Assembly: GCA_016283355.1 (NCBI GenBank)
Contig: JAEEMS010000026.1
Coordinates: 92,947 to 132,203 of the forward strand
Reading direction: 5' to 3'
DNA: 39,257 bases
Source: Elusimicrobiaceae bacterium
GTDB lineage: Bacteria > Elusimicrobiota > Elusimicrobia > Elusimicrobiales > Elusimicrobiaceae
Positions 28,369 through 37,164 of this stretch are shown piece by piece. The notes beneath the pieces were generated by a model, which was not told the origin of the DNA, made no database searches, and worked only from the letters and a program-made list of their open reading frames with translations. The position numbers and the translations under genes were made by a program. How positions within the stretch are numbered: position 1 is the first letter of the stretch; the number at the start of each line of letters is the position of its first letter.

Positions 28369-30123
28369 ATGGAACAAACACCCTATGTGAGTTTAGCCAA
28401 TAAATACCGTCCCCAAACGTTTGAAGATATGGTGGGGCAGGAAAGCATTTCAAAAACACTTCAGAATGCCCTTAAATTAGGCCGGGTGGGGCATGCGTAT
28501 TTATTTTATGGACCGCGCGGTTGCGGCAAAACAACCACCGCCCGTATTTTAGCAAAAGCACTCAACTGTACCGGGCATGGAAAAACCGGGCCCACGCCTT
28601 CCCCTTGTGGGGAATGTCCTTCCTGTAGGGAAATTGCCCAAAGCGCGGATTTGGACGTATTGGAACTGGATGCTGCCAGTAATACGCAAGTGGAAAAAGT
28701 GCGCGAAGCTATTATTGATACGGTGGCTCTTGCTTCTTCGCGCGACCGTTTTAAAGTGTTTATCTTGGATGAAGTTCACATGCTTTCGGCCAGTTCTTTT
28801 AATGCGCTTTTAAAAACAATAGAAGAACCCCCGGCCCATGTGGTATTTATTTTGGCCACTACGGAGAAACACAAAGTACCGGCAACTATTGTGAGCCGCT
28901 GCCAAACGTTTCGTTTCCGTCCGCTGACAACGGAAGAAATCAGCGAACACTTGATGGAGTTGGCAGAAGCGGAAAACATTGATTTAACGGCTGCCGCCGC
29001 CAAAATTATTGCCAAAAATGCGGGGGGAGCCATGCGCGATGCGTTGACGCTGTTGGACCGCGCCATTGCATTTGCCGGAAACCGTATTGATGAAAAATTA
29101 GTAGGGGAAATGTTAGGGCTTACCCCGGACGAATTGATTAAAGAAGCATTGGAGGCATTGATTCATAAAAACAATGCACAGTTGCATCATGTTTTTGAAA
29201 CATTAAAAAATGAAGGATTTGATGCAAATTCTTTTTTAAAAGATATCAAAAATGCATTAGGGGATGCTTTTTATTACTCTTTGGGACAAGGTAAAGAGCC
29301 GTTTGACGGGGCCAAAGCGTTATTGGCCGAAGTGTCTCCTGGTTTTTTGGCACAACTTTCGCGCAAAGTAAATAAGTTAATGGAAGAAGTTAAATTTTCC
29401 GATGCCGCTTTAATCAGTGCGGAAGTGGGATTGTTTACCGTAATGGATAGCGTCATGGACATCGAAGGTTTTATCCGCCGCTTGGAAGCTTTGGAAAACG
29501 GTACCGGTGCAACGGATGTTCCTGCGGGACCTGCGCAACCACAAAAGAAATCCGGTGTTCCTTTATCAAATAAACCTACTCAAAAAATAGATTCACAAGT
29601 CGTTATTCCACCTGCAAAAGAAGATTCATCTATATCGGAAATTACTGCTATGGATACCACTATTTCCAATCGTCAAATTTGGGATAAAATGCTTAAAATG
29701 TTTGAAAAAAGCCCCTTTGTATACGATGTAATGCTCAATGGAACAATAGATTTTGTGGAAGAAACGCGTTGGGTGCTTTCGTTCCCTGCAGGCAAAGAAT
29801 TTTATCAAATTCCCGCACAAAACAAATTGGGAGAATTATCCGCTGCGGCCTCCAAAATAAGCGGGCGCACTATACAGGTTGTGTTGGCGGATACCCAATT
29901 AACAACTTCTTCAAAAGTTGCAACAACATCCAAGGCAATATCCTCAAAGAAAAAAGCTACTTCAAAAACAACCGCGCAACCTGTTGTTATTTCCGAAGAA
30001 GAACCTTTTGTAGCGGGGAACTTTGAGCAAGAAGCATCATCGGCTGCTACGGTTCCGGCAGATAAAGTGCCGGAAGAAGTAAAAGGAATTATGGAAATTT
30101 TCCCCGGGGAGTTGATGGCCTAA
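28369..30123 (+). CDS. dnaX: DNA polymerase III subunit gamma/tau
   Basis: The 584-residue clamp-loader ATPase organises the replisome and loads the beta clamp. It has the N-terminal YRPQTFEDMVGQ motif, Walker A GPRGCGKT (48-55), four zinc cysteines (Cys67, 80, 83, 86), and LDEVHML (133-139). The C-terminal region beyond about residue 385 is a low-complexity linker followed by a tau-like domain. No convincing internal frameshift site for a short gamma form is seen. It is followed closely by recR; the small ebfC (ybaB) gene often found between them is absent. Confidence 0.97.
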   Translation: MEQTPYVSLANKYRPQTFEDMVGQESISKTLQNALKLGRVGHAYLFYGPRGCGKTTTARILAKALNCTGHGKTGPTPSPCGECPSCREIAQSADLDVLELDAASNTQVEKVREAIIDTVALASSRDRFKVFILDEVHMLSASSFNALLKTIEEPPAHVVFILATTEKHKVPATIVSRCQTFRFRPLTTEEISEHLMELAEAENIDLTAAAAKIIAKNAGGAMRDALTLLDRAIAFAGNRIDEKLVGEMLGLTPDELIKEALEALIHKNNAQLHHVFETLKNEGFDANSFLKDIKNALGDAFYYSLGQGKEPFDGAKALLAEVSPGFLAQLSRKVNKLMEEVKFSDAALISAEVGLFTVMDSVMDIEGFIRRLEALENGTGATDVPAGPAQPQKKSGVPLSNKPTQKIDSQVVIPPAKEDSSISEITAMDTTISNRQIWDKMLKMFEKSPFVYDVMLNGTIDFVEETRWVLSFPAGKEFYQIPAQNKLGELSAAASKISGRTIQVVLADTQLTTSSKVATTSKAISSKKKATSKTTAQPVVISEEEPFVAGNFEQEASSAATVPADKVPEEVKGIMEIFPGELMA

Positions 30124-30126
30124 TTT

Positions 30127-30720
30127 ATGAAAGGGTTGGAACGTATTATCCGTGCGTTACGACGTTTGCCGGGGGTAGGCCCGCGCCAAGCGGAGCGGTT
30201 TGCTGCGTATTTTTTACGTGCACCCCAAGGGGAAGTAGAAGAATTTGTTAACGCTTTATTGGACATGAAGCACGATATTAAATTGTGTCCGGTTTGTTTT
30301 TCTTATAGTGATAAATCTCTTTGTTCCATCTGCGCGGATACGGACCGGGATCATAGCCAAATTTGTGTAGTAGAAGACCCGCAAGATATAGAAGCCATCG
30401 AAAAAACAAAAGCGTATAACGGCGTTTACCATGTGTTGCACGGAACGATTTCTCCCATGGAAGGCAAAGGGGCCGAACATGTCAAAATACGGGAGCTTCT
30501 TTCCCGGATTCAATCTTCCGACCAACCCATCCAAGAGGTCATTATTGCCACCGACCCGGATAGCGAAGGGGAAACAACCGCTTTGTATTTAGCGGATTTA
30601 TTACGAGGTCAAGTCGATCATGTAACACGAATCGGATACGGAGTCCCTCTGGGAGGAGATCTGGATTACATGGATGAAATGACGCTTGGATATTCCCTCA
30701 AAGGCCGTACGAAAATTTAA
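30127..30720 (+). CDS. recR: Recombination mediator RecR
   Basis: A 197-residue DNA-binding ring protein of the RecFOR pathway. It has a helix-hairpin-helix near the start (LRRLPGVGPRQAERFAAYFL, about 12-31), a Cys4 zinc finger (CPVCFSYSDKSLCSIC) and a TOPRIM domain (ICVVEDPQDIEAIEKT, then ATDPDSEGETTALYL). It starts three bases after dnaX, and its TAA shares one base with the ATG of comEC. Confidence 0.97.
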   Translation: MKGLERIIRALRRLPGVGPRQAERFAAYFLRAPQGEVEEFVNALLDMKHDIKLCPVCFSYSDKSLCSICADTDRDHSQICVVEDPQDIEAIEKTKAYNGVYHVLHGTISPMEGKGAEHVKIRELLSRIQSSDQPIQEVIIATDPDSEGETTALYLADLLRGQVDHVTRIGYGVPLGGDLDYMDEMTLGYSLKGRTKI

Positions 30721-32582
30721 TGAACTTTTGCGTTTACAAACGGCCCCTTTTTCTCTCGTTGCTGTTGTTGATAGCCACCATTACCCTGTTTTATCATCCT
30801 CAACCTTCTTCCAAAGATGTATCGCGTTTTATTTCTAAAAATGCAGTATATGTTGTAGGTCGGGTGGAAAGCTTTGCTGTAGAAAAGCCGTCTTCCTATA
30901 ATGTGCGGGTAAAAGTAAAGCAAGTAAACGGAGAACCCGCAACAGGGATTCTTTACTTGCGCAGTGCCCAAAAATCTCCCGCGTGGAAAGAGATCATTGC
31001 CTTTACCGGGGTATTAAAGGAACCTTATGGAATTGCTTTGCTGGGAAACTTTGATTGGCGTAATTATTTATCGTATAAAAATGTATTTACGGAAACCCGT
31101 GTAGAAGATTATAAAGTGCTTAAACCTTCGGCTTGGTTATACCGGATGATTAGTGCGTTACGTGGTTCTATTTTAGAAAATTTTGAAACGCACTTTCCCA
31201 AAGAACAGGCCCAAATTGGAGGCGGGATTTTACTGGGGGAACGCGGCGATTTGGCGCCGGAATTATTCGCCTCTTTTCAGGACAGCGGTGCCATCCATTT
31301 GTTAGTGGCCTCCGGCGGAAATGTGGGTTTTGTTACGTTGTTGACGATGGCTGCATGCGGGATTTTTTCTTTGAGTCGTAAAAAATCTTTATTAATATCG
31401 TTAGGCATTGCCGGCATTTATACGCTCTTAGCCGGTGCGGATGCGCCTCTTTTGCGGGCTTATTTTATGACCGTATGCGCAGTAATGGGGTATTTGTTCA
31501 AGCGTAACAGTGGTATTTTTCAAGGATTGGTTCTTTCCTGTTTTCTTCTCTTGCTTTTTCATCCGACAGCTTTATTTGAAACGGGATTTCAGATGTCTTT
31601 TCTGGCCACATTTGCGATTGTTCTGGTTGTAAATAATTATCAAATTCCCAATAAGTGGCCTTCGTGGATACGTTTTTTCGTCCAAATCTTTTTAGCCACA
31701 CTGGCAACCCAACTGGTCCTCTTGCCCATTTTTACCAATGTTTTTTACAAAGTTTCTCTGGCGGGTTTAGCGGCCAATATGGTATTGGTACCGCTGGCTT
31801 CGGGATTATTGGGCTTGAGTTTTGCCTACTATGTATTTGAATTATTACACTTGGGGTTTATCTTATATTTTCCTACATTATGGGGATTAAGGATTTTTGC
31901 GGGCCTGGTACGGTTTTTTGCATCTCTTCCGTTTGCTTCTCTTACTATCAGTGCGTGGGGCCCGTGTTTGATTATCGCTTATTATATAGGGTTATTTTTG
32001 ATATTTCATTTGCCTTGCCCTTGGCTTTCCCGCAAATGCTGGGTAACGGGAATTGCAGTAATAGTTTTGCTTTTGGCGGTACATTTTTGGTGGGAAAGAA
32101 AGACAACACGGATTTATTTGCTTAATGAATGGCACAAAAATGTTGTTTTAGTAAAAATGCCCACCAAAACTTTTGTAGTTGGCAATGAGATTTCACCGGA
32201 GAAAATCAAAGCTGCTTTATATAAAATAGGACGCAGTCGCGTAGATGCGCAATTTGTGTTACGTCCAAAGGACGAAAAAGATTCTTTGGCAAATTGGGTG
32301 CCCGTTACACAAGAGATAGTTCCTTTTACGTCTTCGGTGTGGCCGGGAGAGCGCTGGCAGTTCGATTCCTTAACCGTCACGTTACGATGGGGCCTTTATC
32401 CCGAGGAAAACGGAAGGTTAACCGAACGGAGAGGATATACGGGTTCAAAAGAAGATGTTGTATCTTATTGTTTTGAAGAAAAGAAAATCTATTTTTGCGT
32501 AGGGGCCGATGGCCGTTTTGTAGCCACGATAGACAAACAAGTTTTTAGTAAAAGGAATAAAACAGTTTCGTTAAAAATTTAG
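30720..32582 (+). CDS. comEC: ComEC/Rec2-type DNA-uptake channel, lacking the nuclease-like domain
   Basis: The 620-residue membrane protein forms the inner-membrane channel for single-stranded DNA in natural transformation. It has an N-terminal helix, a soluble OB-like region (about 40-115), then the competence domain with multiple helices, including GGGILLGERGDLAPELFASFQDSGAIHLL. The usual SG-x-HVG motif reads SGGNVG: the conserved His is Asn here. Typical ComEC proteins are about 700-800 residues and end in a metallo-beta-lactamase domain; here the last 150 residues show no H-x-H-x-D-H motif. Either a reduced ComEC or a relative with another transport job. Confidence 0.85.
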   Translation: MNFCVYKRPLFLSLLLLIATITLFYHPQPSSKDVSRFISKNAVYVVGRVESFAVEKPSSYNVRVKVKQVNGEPATGILYLRSAQKSPAWKEIIAFTGVLKEPYGIALLGNFDWRNYLSYKNVFTETRVEDYKVLKPSAWLYRMISALRGSILENFETHFPKEQAQIGGGILLGERGDLAPELFASFQDSGAIHLLVASGGNVGFVTLLTMAACGIFSLSRKKSLLISLGIAGIYTLLAGADAPLLRAYFMTVCAVMGYLFKRNSGIFQGLVLSCFLLLLFHPTALFETGFQMSFLATFAIVLVVNNYQIPNKWPSWIRFFVQIFLATLATQLVLLPIFTNVFYKVSLAGLAANMVLVPLASGLLGLSFAYYVFELLHLGFILYFPTLWGLRIFAGLVRFFASLPFASLTISAWGPCLIIAYYIGLFLIFHLPCPWLSRKCWVTGIAVIVLLLAVHFWWERKTTRIYLLNEWHKNVVLVKMPTKTFVVGNEISPEKIKAALYKIGRSRVDAQFVLRPKDEKDSLANWVPVTQEIVPFTSSVWPGERWQFDSLTVTLRWGLYPEENGRLTERRGYTGSKEDVVSYCFEEKKIYFCVGADGRFVATIDKQVFSKRNKTVSLKI

Positions 32583-32606
32583 TTATAATATGAGCCGAGG
32601 AGTATT

Positions 32607-33095
32607 ATGGAAGAAAAAGAATTAAGACAACACCAACATTTTTTAAGAGAAGCCGTTAAAATGGCGGAAAAAGGAATGCAAGGTGGAAAAGGCGGCCCAT
32701 TTGGTGCCGTTATTGTGAAGGATGGCAAAATTATTGCCCGCGGTTGTAATCAGGTGACTTCTCAAAATGATCCTACCCGCCATGCGGAAGTGGATGCCAT
32801 CCGCAAGGCATGCAAGAAGCTAAAAAATTTTGAATTGAAAGATTGCATCATTTATTCTTCGTGCGAACCTTGCCCGATGTGTTTGGGGGCAATCTATTGG
32901 GCACGGCCAAAAGCCCTCTTTTTTGCCGCCGATCGTTTCCGGGCGGCTAAATCCGGCTTTGATGATGAATTTATTTATAAAGAGGTGTCTCTCCCTGTAG
33001 AGAAACGTTCTATCAAAACATATTGTATGAATATCAATAACAAAAATGAGCCCTTTGATTTGTGGGATGCCAAAACAGATAAAACGGAATATTAA
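32607..33095 (+). CDS. guaD: Guanine deaminase (cytidine-deaminase fold, GuaD type)
   Basis: The 162-residue zinc enzyme converts guanine to xanthine in purine salvage or catabolism. Zinc ligands and catalytic acid are His59-Ala-Glu61 and Cys89-Pro-Met-Cys92. The context GGPFGAVIVKDGKIIARG, SSCEPCPMCLGAIYWARPKALFFAA, SGFDDEFIYKE and the C-terminal -EY are close to Bacillus GuaD, where the C-terminal tail completes the active site, and less like tRNA adenosine deaminase TadA. GAGGAG precedes the ATG. A TATAAT at 32584-32589 may give it its own promoter. Confidence 0.85.
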   Translation: MEEKELRQHQHFLREAVKMAEKGMQGGKGGPFGAVIVKDGKIIARGCNQVTSQNDPTRHAEVDAIRKACKKLKNFELKDCIIYSSCEPCPMCLGAIYWARPKALFFAADRFRAAKSGFDDEFIYKEVSLPVEKRSIKTYCMNINNKNEPFDLWDAKTDKTEY

Positions 33096-33136
33096 GCATT
33101 TTTTTCAATAAAAACAGATTTTAAAAGGATAAGGTT

Positions 33137-33496
33137 ATGAAAAAAGTGGTGCTTATTATCTTTTTTATTGTATTGGGAATAGGAATTTATAATGGACGCT
33201 CTCTTTATGAGCATCTCATGATTAAAGTACAACTTCATATGATGATACCCGATACGTCCTTCGTCTGCCAACAACAGCCCCAAAAATCTATCGAGTATGA
33301 GCAACTTCGTGAGCAAATATGTAGTTTAGTGCAAAAAGAGAATGAACAGTTAAAACAACTGGCCCGTTCCAGCAAAACGTATGAAGAATTTGTTCGGGAA
33401 AGCGAGCAATTATTAACAGAAAATGATGAAAAATTCATGAAAATTCTAAAATCTTATAAAGAGATTTCCTCTAAACAAGAAGATGTTGCACAGTAA
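33137..33496 (+). CDS. Small membrane-anchored protein of unknown function
   Basis: A 119-residue protein with one N-terminal membrane helix (about 3-21) and a soluble, strongly charged, glutamate/lysine-rich helical part from about residue 50 on (EYEQLREQICSLVQKENEQL, then QLLTENDEKFMKIL), probably a coiled coil facing the periplasm. No family recognised. The ATG follows AAAGGATAAGG. The likely glmU promoter overlaps its 3' end, so it may share that region's transcript only weakly. Confidence 0.7.
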   Translation: MKKVVLIIFFIVLGIGIYNGRSLYEHLMIKVQLHMMIPDTSFVCQQQPQKSIEYEQLREQICSLVQKENEQLKQLARSSKTYEEFVRESEQLLTENDEKFMKILKSYKEISSKQEDVAQ

Positions 33497-33514
33497 GCGC
33501 TAGTTTTGTACAAT
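33486..33514 (+). promoter_or_regulatory. Putative glmU operon promoter (TTGCAC, 17 bases, TACAAT)
   Basis: TTGCAC at 33486-33491 and TACAAT at 33509-33514 have ideal spacing; the -35 overlaps the last codons of the upstream gene. A second -10-like TATAAT follows at 33514-33519. The glmU ATG is about 40 bases further on, with a weak ribosome site (AAGAG). Confidence 0.6.
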
Positions 33515-33557
33515 ATAATTACCAATTTAATTTATTTTTAGGCAAGAGTTAAACAAA

Positions 33558-34958
33558 ATGGTAGCCAAAAATATAGCTGTTTTAATCCTCGCGGCCGGCA
33601 AAGGCACGCGAATGAAATCTTCTCTCCCCAAACCGTTGCATTCGGTTTGCGGGTTTCCTATTTTAGCTCATATTTTGAAAGCGGCTCAAGCACTAAACCC
33701 GGCCGCTATCGGTGTTGTGATCGGTCATGGTGCCGAGCAAGTAAAAGAAGTTGTTTCCGCTAATTTATCCGCTTGGGGAATTACTGCCCCGGTGGATTTT
33801 TTTGTACAGACCGATTTATCCGGTTCTGCCTCGGCGGTAAAAGCCGCGTTGCCGTTCTTGCAGAAGCATAAAACGGTTATGATTTTAAATGGTGATACAC
33901 CGCTTTTAAAACCTCAAACACTGCAGGAAATGGCCCAACAATTTGAAGCACAAAAAGCCGGCTCGCTGGTGTTAGGGGTTGACGTGCCGAACCCGTTTGG
34001 TTATGGGCGTATCGTACGCGATAGCAAAGGCCAATTTGAGAAAATTGTAGAGCAATCGGATGCGGATACAGCCACTCAAAAAATTACCGAAATTAACAGC
34101 GGTATGTATGTGTTTGACAGCGCATCACTGCAAAAAGCGCTCACGCAACTCAAACCGCAAGGCCCCAAAAAAGAGTTTTATCTAACCGATACGCTATCCA
34201 TTATTAAAAAATCAGGATTGCCGGCAATTGTTTTTACCAGCAACGATTTTGAGCAAGCTTTAGGTGTAAATTCCCGTGGGCAACTGGCCGAAGTTTTCCA
34301 AATTATGCGTGCACGTATTAATCAATTCCATATGGATAACGGCGTTACGCTTATAAATCCGCAAGATACATATATTGATGCCGGTGTTAAAATTGGGGCA
34401 GATACAACGATTGCTTCGGGTTGTTATTTATTGGGAAATACCCAAATCGGTGCAAATTGCACGCTGGAAAGCAGTGTATATATAAATGATTCTAAAATAG
34501 CCGATAATGTTACATTAAAATTGGGTACCTATATTGAAGAATCTGAAGTGGCGGAAACGTGCCAGCTTGGTCCGTATGCTCATTTGCGGCCGAAATCGGT
34601 ATTGTGCAAAGGGGCCAAAGTAGGGAATTTTTCTGAAATTAAAAAAGCCGTAATCGGAGAAGGATCCAAAGTAAATCACTTAAGTTACATCGGGGACACT
34701 CAAATGGGTGCCGGGGTCAATGTAGGAGCCGGTACGATTACGTGCAATTATGACGGGGTTCACAAACACCAAACCGTCATTGAAGACCATGTGTTTATTG
34801 GGTCGAACGTCAATTTCGTAGCACCGGTTACGGTGCATGAATATGCAAAAATCGGCGCGGGATCAACGGTTACGAAAGAAGTTTCCGCCAACGGCTTAGC
34901 CATTGCTCGTTCGCGTCAGGTTGTATTAGAAAACAAAGGTGCAAAAAAGAATGACTAA
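33558..34958 (+). CDS. glmU: Bifunctional GlmU: glucosamine-1-P acetyltransferase / GlcNAc-1-P uridyltransferase
   Basis: Makes UDP-N-acetylglucosamine for peptidoglycan and LPS. The N-terminal pyrophosphorylase domain carries LAAGKGTRMKSSLPKPLH (11-28) and the LNGDTPLL substrate loop; the C-terminal left-handed beta-helix has repeated hexapeptides (GADTTIASGCYLLGN..., GAGVNVGAGTITCNYDG) with the acetyltransferase active site near GPYAHLRPKSVL and NFSEIKKAVIGEGSKVNHLSY. At 466 residues it is complete. Its last eight bases overlap the prs start. Confidence 0.97.
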   Translation: MVAKNIAVLILAAGKGTRMKSSLPKPLHSVCGFPILAHILKAAQALNPAAIGVVIGHGAEQVKEVVSANLSAWGITAPVDFFVQTDLSGSASAVKAALPFLQKHKTVMILNGDTPLLKPQTLQEMAQQFEAQKAGSLVLGVDVPNPFGYGRIVRDSKGQFEKIVEQSDADTATQKITEINSGMYVFDSASLQKALTQLKPQGPKKEFYLTDTLSIIKKSGLPAIVFTSNDFEQALGVNSRGQLAEVFQIMRARINQFHMDNGVTLINPQDTYIDAGVKIGADTTIASGCYLLGNTQIGANCTLESSVYINDSKIADNVTLKLGTYIEESEVAETCQLGPYAHLRPKSVLCKGAKVGNFSEIKKAVIGEGSKVNHLSYIGDTQMGAGVNVGAGTITCNYDGVHKHQTVIEDHVFIGSNVNFVAPVTVHEYAKIGAGSTVTKEVSANGLAIARSRQVVLENKGAKKND

Positions 34959-35895
34959 AAGTGTAAACGGTGACTTGCGTATTTTTACCGGCAACGCAAA
35001 CCCTGCGCTCGCGCAGTTAATTTGCAACCATTTGAATACGGACCTAGGCAAACTGCGTGTGGAACGCTTTGCCGACGGAGAAGTAGACGTTCAACTCTTG
35101 GAAAGTGTGCGCGCACATGACTGTTATATTATTCAGCCCACTTGCCCCCCCGTCAACGAAAATTTAATGGAGCTGCTTATTATGATTGACACGTTTAAAC
35201 GTGCCAGTGCCGGGAAAATCACGGCGGTAGTTCCTTATTTTGGTTATGCACGTGCAGATCGCAAATCTTCCCCACGTGTACCGATTACAGCCAAATTGGC
35301 CTCTAACCTCATTACGGAAGCGGGTGCAGATCGTATTATGACGCTTGATTTGCACGCCGGGCAAATCCAGGGATTCTTTGATATTCCCGTGGATCACTTA
35401 CGTGCGCGGAAAGTGTTTTTGGATTATTTTTCCGGTTTTGACCGTAATAATTTAGTGGTTGTTTCCCCGGATGTAGGTGGGGTGGAACGCGCCCGTAAAT
35501 TTGCGGCACGTATGGACGCCGGGCTTGTTATCATTGATAAACGTCGCCCGAAAGCCAACGAAGCCGTAGTGTATAATGTCATCGGGGACGTAGAAGGGAA
35601 AACGGCCATCATCTTTGATGATATTGTAGATACTGCCGGCACGTTGACCACCGTGGCCCAAACCATTAAAGACCGCGGGGCCAAAGAAGTTTATGCGGCC
35701 AGTACCCATGGGCTTTTATCGCGTAATGCTGTAGAGCGAATTAATAATTCTGCTATCAAAAAGCTCGTCATTACCGATTCTTTACCGGTGCGGGATTTAG
35801 GCCCGAAAGTGGAAACATTGTCCGTTTCCTACTTGCTGGCAGATGCCATTAGCCGTAACCATAATGGGCAATCTCTCAGCGATATTAACATGTAA
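34951..35895 (+). CDS. prs: Ribose-phosphate pyrophosphokinase (PRPP synthetase)
   Basis: Makes PRPP from ribose-5-phosphate and ATP for purine, pyrimidine, NAD, His and Trp pathways. Landmarks: FADGEVDVQLLESVRAHDCYIIQPT, YFGYARADRKSSPRVPI, the Mg/substrate region MTLDLHAGQIQGFFDIPVDHL and the PRPP-binding loop DDIVDTAGTL. I choose the ATG at 34951 (AAAGGTG upstream, overlapping glmU by eight bases) rather than an in-frame GTG at 34939; this gives 314 residues, the usual length. Confidence 0.97.
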   Translation: MTKSVNGDLRIFTGNANPALAQLICNHLNTDLGKLRVERFADGEVDVQLLESVRAHDCYIIQPTCPPVNENLMELLIMIDTFKRASAGKITAVVPYFGYARADRKSSPRVPITAKLASNLITEAGADRIMTLDLHAGQIQGFFDIPVDHLRARKVFLDYFSGFDRNNLVVVSPDVGGVERARKFAARMDAGLVIIDKRRPKANEAVVYNVIGDVEGKTAIIFDDIVDTAGTLTTVAQTIKDRGAKEVYAASTHGLLSRNAVERINNSAIKKLVITDSLPVRDLGPKVETLSVSYLLADAISRNHNGQSLSDINM

Positions 35896-35922
35896 GATTT
35901 TTTAAACTTGGAGGATAAAAAG

Positions 35923-36600
35923 ATGGAAAAAGTAAGTATTGCCGCCTCTGCCCGCGAAGGCATTGGTGTGAAAGGGGCTCTCTCTAAAATCAGAGCCGAA
36001 AAAAACATCCCGGCCGTAATCTACGGCGGGCACAAAGACCCTGTTAGCGTAACCGTTAGCGTAAAAGATTTGGAAAAAATCGTAAAAGCCGGTAAAAATA
36101 CGTTAGTAGAAGTTACTTTAAATGGTAAGCCGGAACTCGCCCTGGTGAAAGAAGTACAGTATCACCCGGTAACCGATTTGCCGATTCACGCTGATTTTCA
36201 ACGTGTAGCCATGAACGAAAAAATGGATGTGGTCGTACCGGTCCGCTTGGAAGGTACCTGCGCCGATATCGCTCAGTATGGTGCTATCATTGAACACATC
36301 TTGCGCGAAATCGAAGTCCGCGCGTTGGTAAGCGCCATCCCGCACGAAATCGTGGTAGATATTACCCCCATGACCATCAACAAAGGTATCTTGGCGGGCG
36401 ATATTGCAATGCCTAAAGGCGTGGAACTCATGACCGACCCGCAAGCGCCGGTTGTTCACCTCGCTATCCCGAAAGAAGAAGCTGCCCCGGCCCCGGCTGC
36501 CGCTGATGCTGCTGCCGCCCAACCGGAAAGCTCTTCCACCAAAGGGAAGAAAGATGAAGAAGGCAACCTTACTAAAGGTGCCGACGCCGCAAAGAAATAA
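35923..36600 (+). CDS. rplY: 50S ribosomal protein L25 (CTC family)
   Basis: The 225-residue protein binds 5S rRNA. The N-terminal L25 domain (about 1-95: AREGIGVKGALSKIRAEKNIPAVIYG, EVQYHPVTDLPIHADFQRV) is followed by the C-terminal TL5/CTC domain and a low-complexity tail rich in A, P, E and K from about residue 190. A TTG at 35908 is in frame, but it is part of the ribosome site (TTGGAGGAT) for the ATG at 35923, so the latter is the start. It lies between prs and pth, a common bacterial trio. Confidence 0.95.
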   Translation: MEKVSIAASAREGIGVKGALSKIRAEKNIPAVIYGGHKDPVSVTVSVKDLEKIVKAGKNTLVEVTLNGKPELALVKEVQYHPVTDLPIHADFQRVAMNEKMDVVVPVRLEGTCADIAQYGAIIEHILREIEVRALVSAIPHEIVVDITPMTINKGILAGDIAMPKGVELMTDPQAPVVHLAIPKEEAAPAPAAADAAAAQPESSSTKGKKDEEGNLTKGADAAKK

Positions 36601-36603
36601 CCT

Positions 36604-37164
36604 ATGGCATATCTCTTGGTGGGGCTGGGAAATCCAGGTGCTGAATACGAACGCACACGCCACAATGCAGGTTTTCGGGTGGTGGATGCGGCAGGACAAA
36701 AATGGGGCGCCGATTGGAAGGACTGGCAAAAACTGGGAGTATATGCAAAAGTTTCCGTTTGCGGACACGAGGTTTTTTTACTAAAACCTTTTACCTACAT
36801 GAATGAATCGGGTCGAGCTGTTAGCAGCTTGGCCCGATTTTATAAAATACCGACGGAAAATTGCTTGATTTGCTTTGATGACGTGTCCCTCGCGGTAGGT
36901 AAAATTCGCTTGCGCCGTAATGGTTCTGCGGGCGGCCAAAAAGGCATGAAAAGCGTGATTGAGCAATTCGGCACGCAAGAAATTGCGCGCCTACGTTTGG
37001 GCATCGGCCCCAAGCCGGAAAAATTTGATTTAGTAAATTTTGTGTTGTCCCGTTTTACCAAAACGGAAGAAGAAGTTTTATCTACTACGCTTCCTCGCGC
37101 CGTAGACGCGCTGGAAACGTATCTCGCTCATGGTATCGAAAAAGCCATGAATCAGTTTAATTAG
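36604..37164 (+). CDS. pth: Peptidyl-tRNA hydrolase
   Basis: Releases peptides from prematurely dissociated peptidyl-tRNA. The 186-residue protein has GLGNPGAEYERTRHNAGF with catalytic His20, KPFTYMNESG (61-70) and FDDVSLAVGKIRLRRNGSAGG with Asp93. The next motif reads GGQKGMKS, where most relatives have GGHNGLKS. It starts three bases after rplY. Its last eight bases overlap the 3' end of the opposing membrane-protein gene. Confidence 0.95.
   Translation: MAYLLVGLGNPGAEYERTRHNAGFRVVDAAGQKWGADWKDWQKLGVYAKVSVCGHEVFLLKPFTYMNESGRAVSSLARFYKIPTENCLICFDDVSLAVGKIRLRRNGSAGGQKGMKSVIEQFGTQEIARLRLGIGPKPEKFDLVNFVLSRFTKTEEEVLSTTLPRAVDALETYLAHGIEKAMNQFN

Noticed and set aside
29949-29955. G-AAA-AAA slippery run in dnaX as a gamma frameshift site
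   Set aside because: It is at codons 527-529 of 584, far too late to make a gamma-sized product, and I see no stimulatory Shine-Dalgarno or hairpin.
35908-35922. TTG start for L25, and similar in-frame upstream starts at 4201 (gyrB), 1021 (tpx), 9326 (GH13), 10955 (secreted protein) and 34939 (prs)
   Set aside because: In each case a downstream ATG has the better-placed ribosome site and gives the family length or an intact signal peptide.
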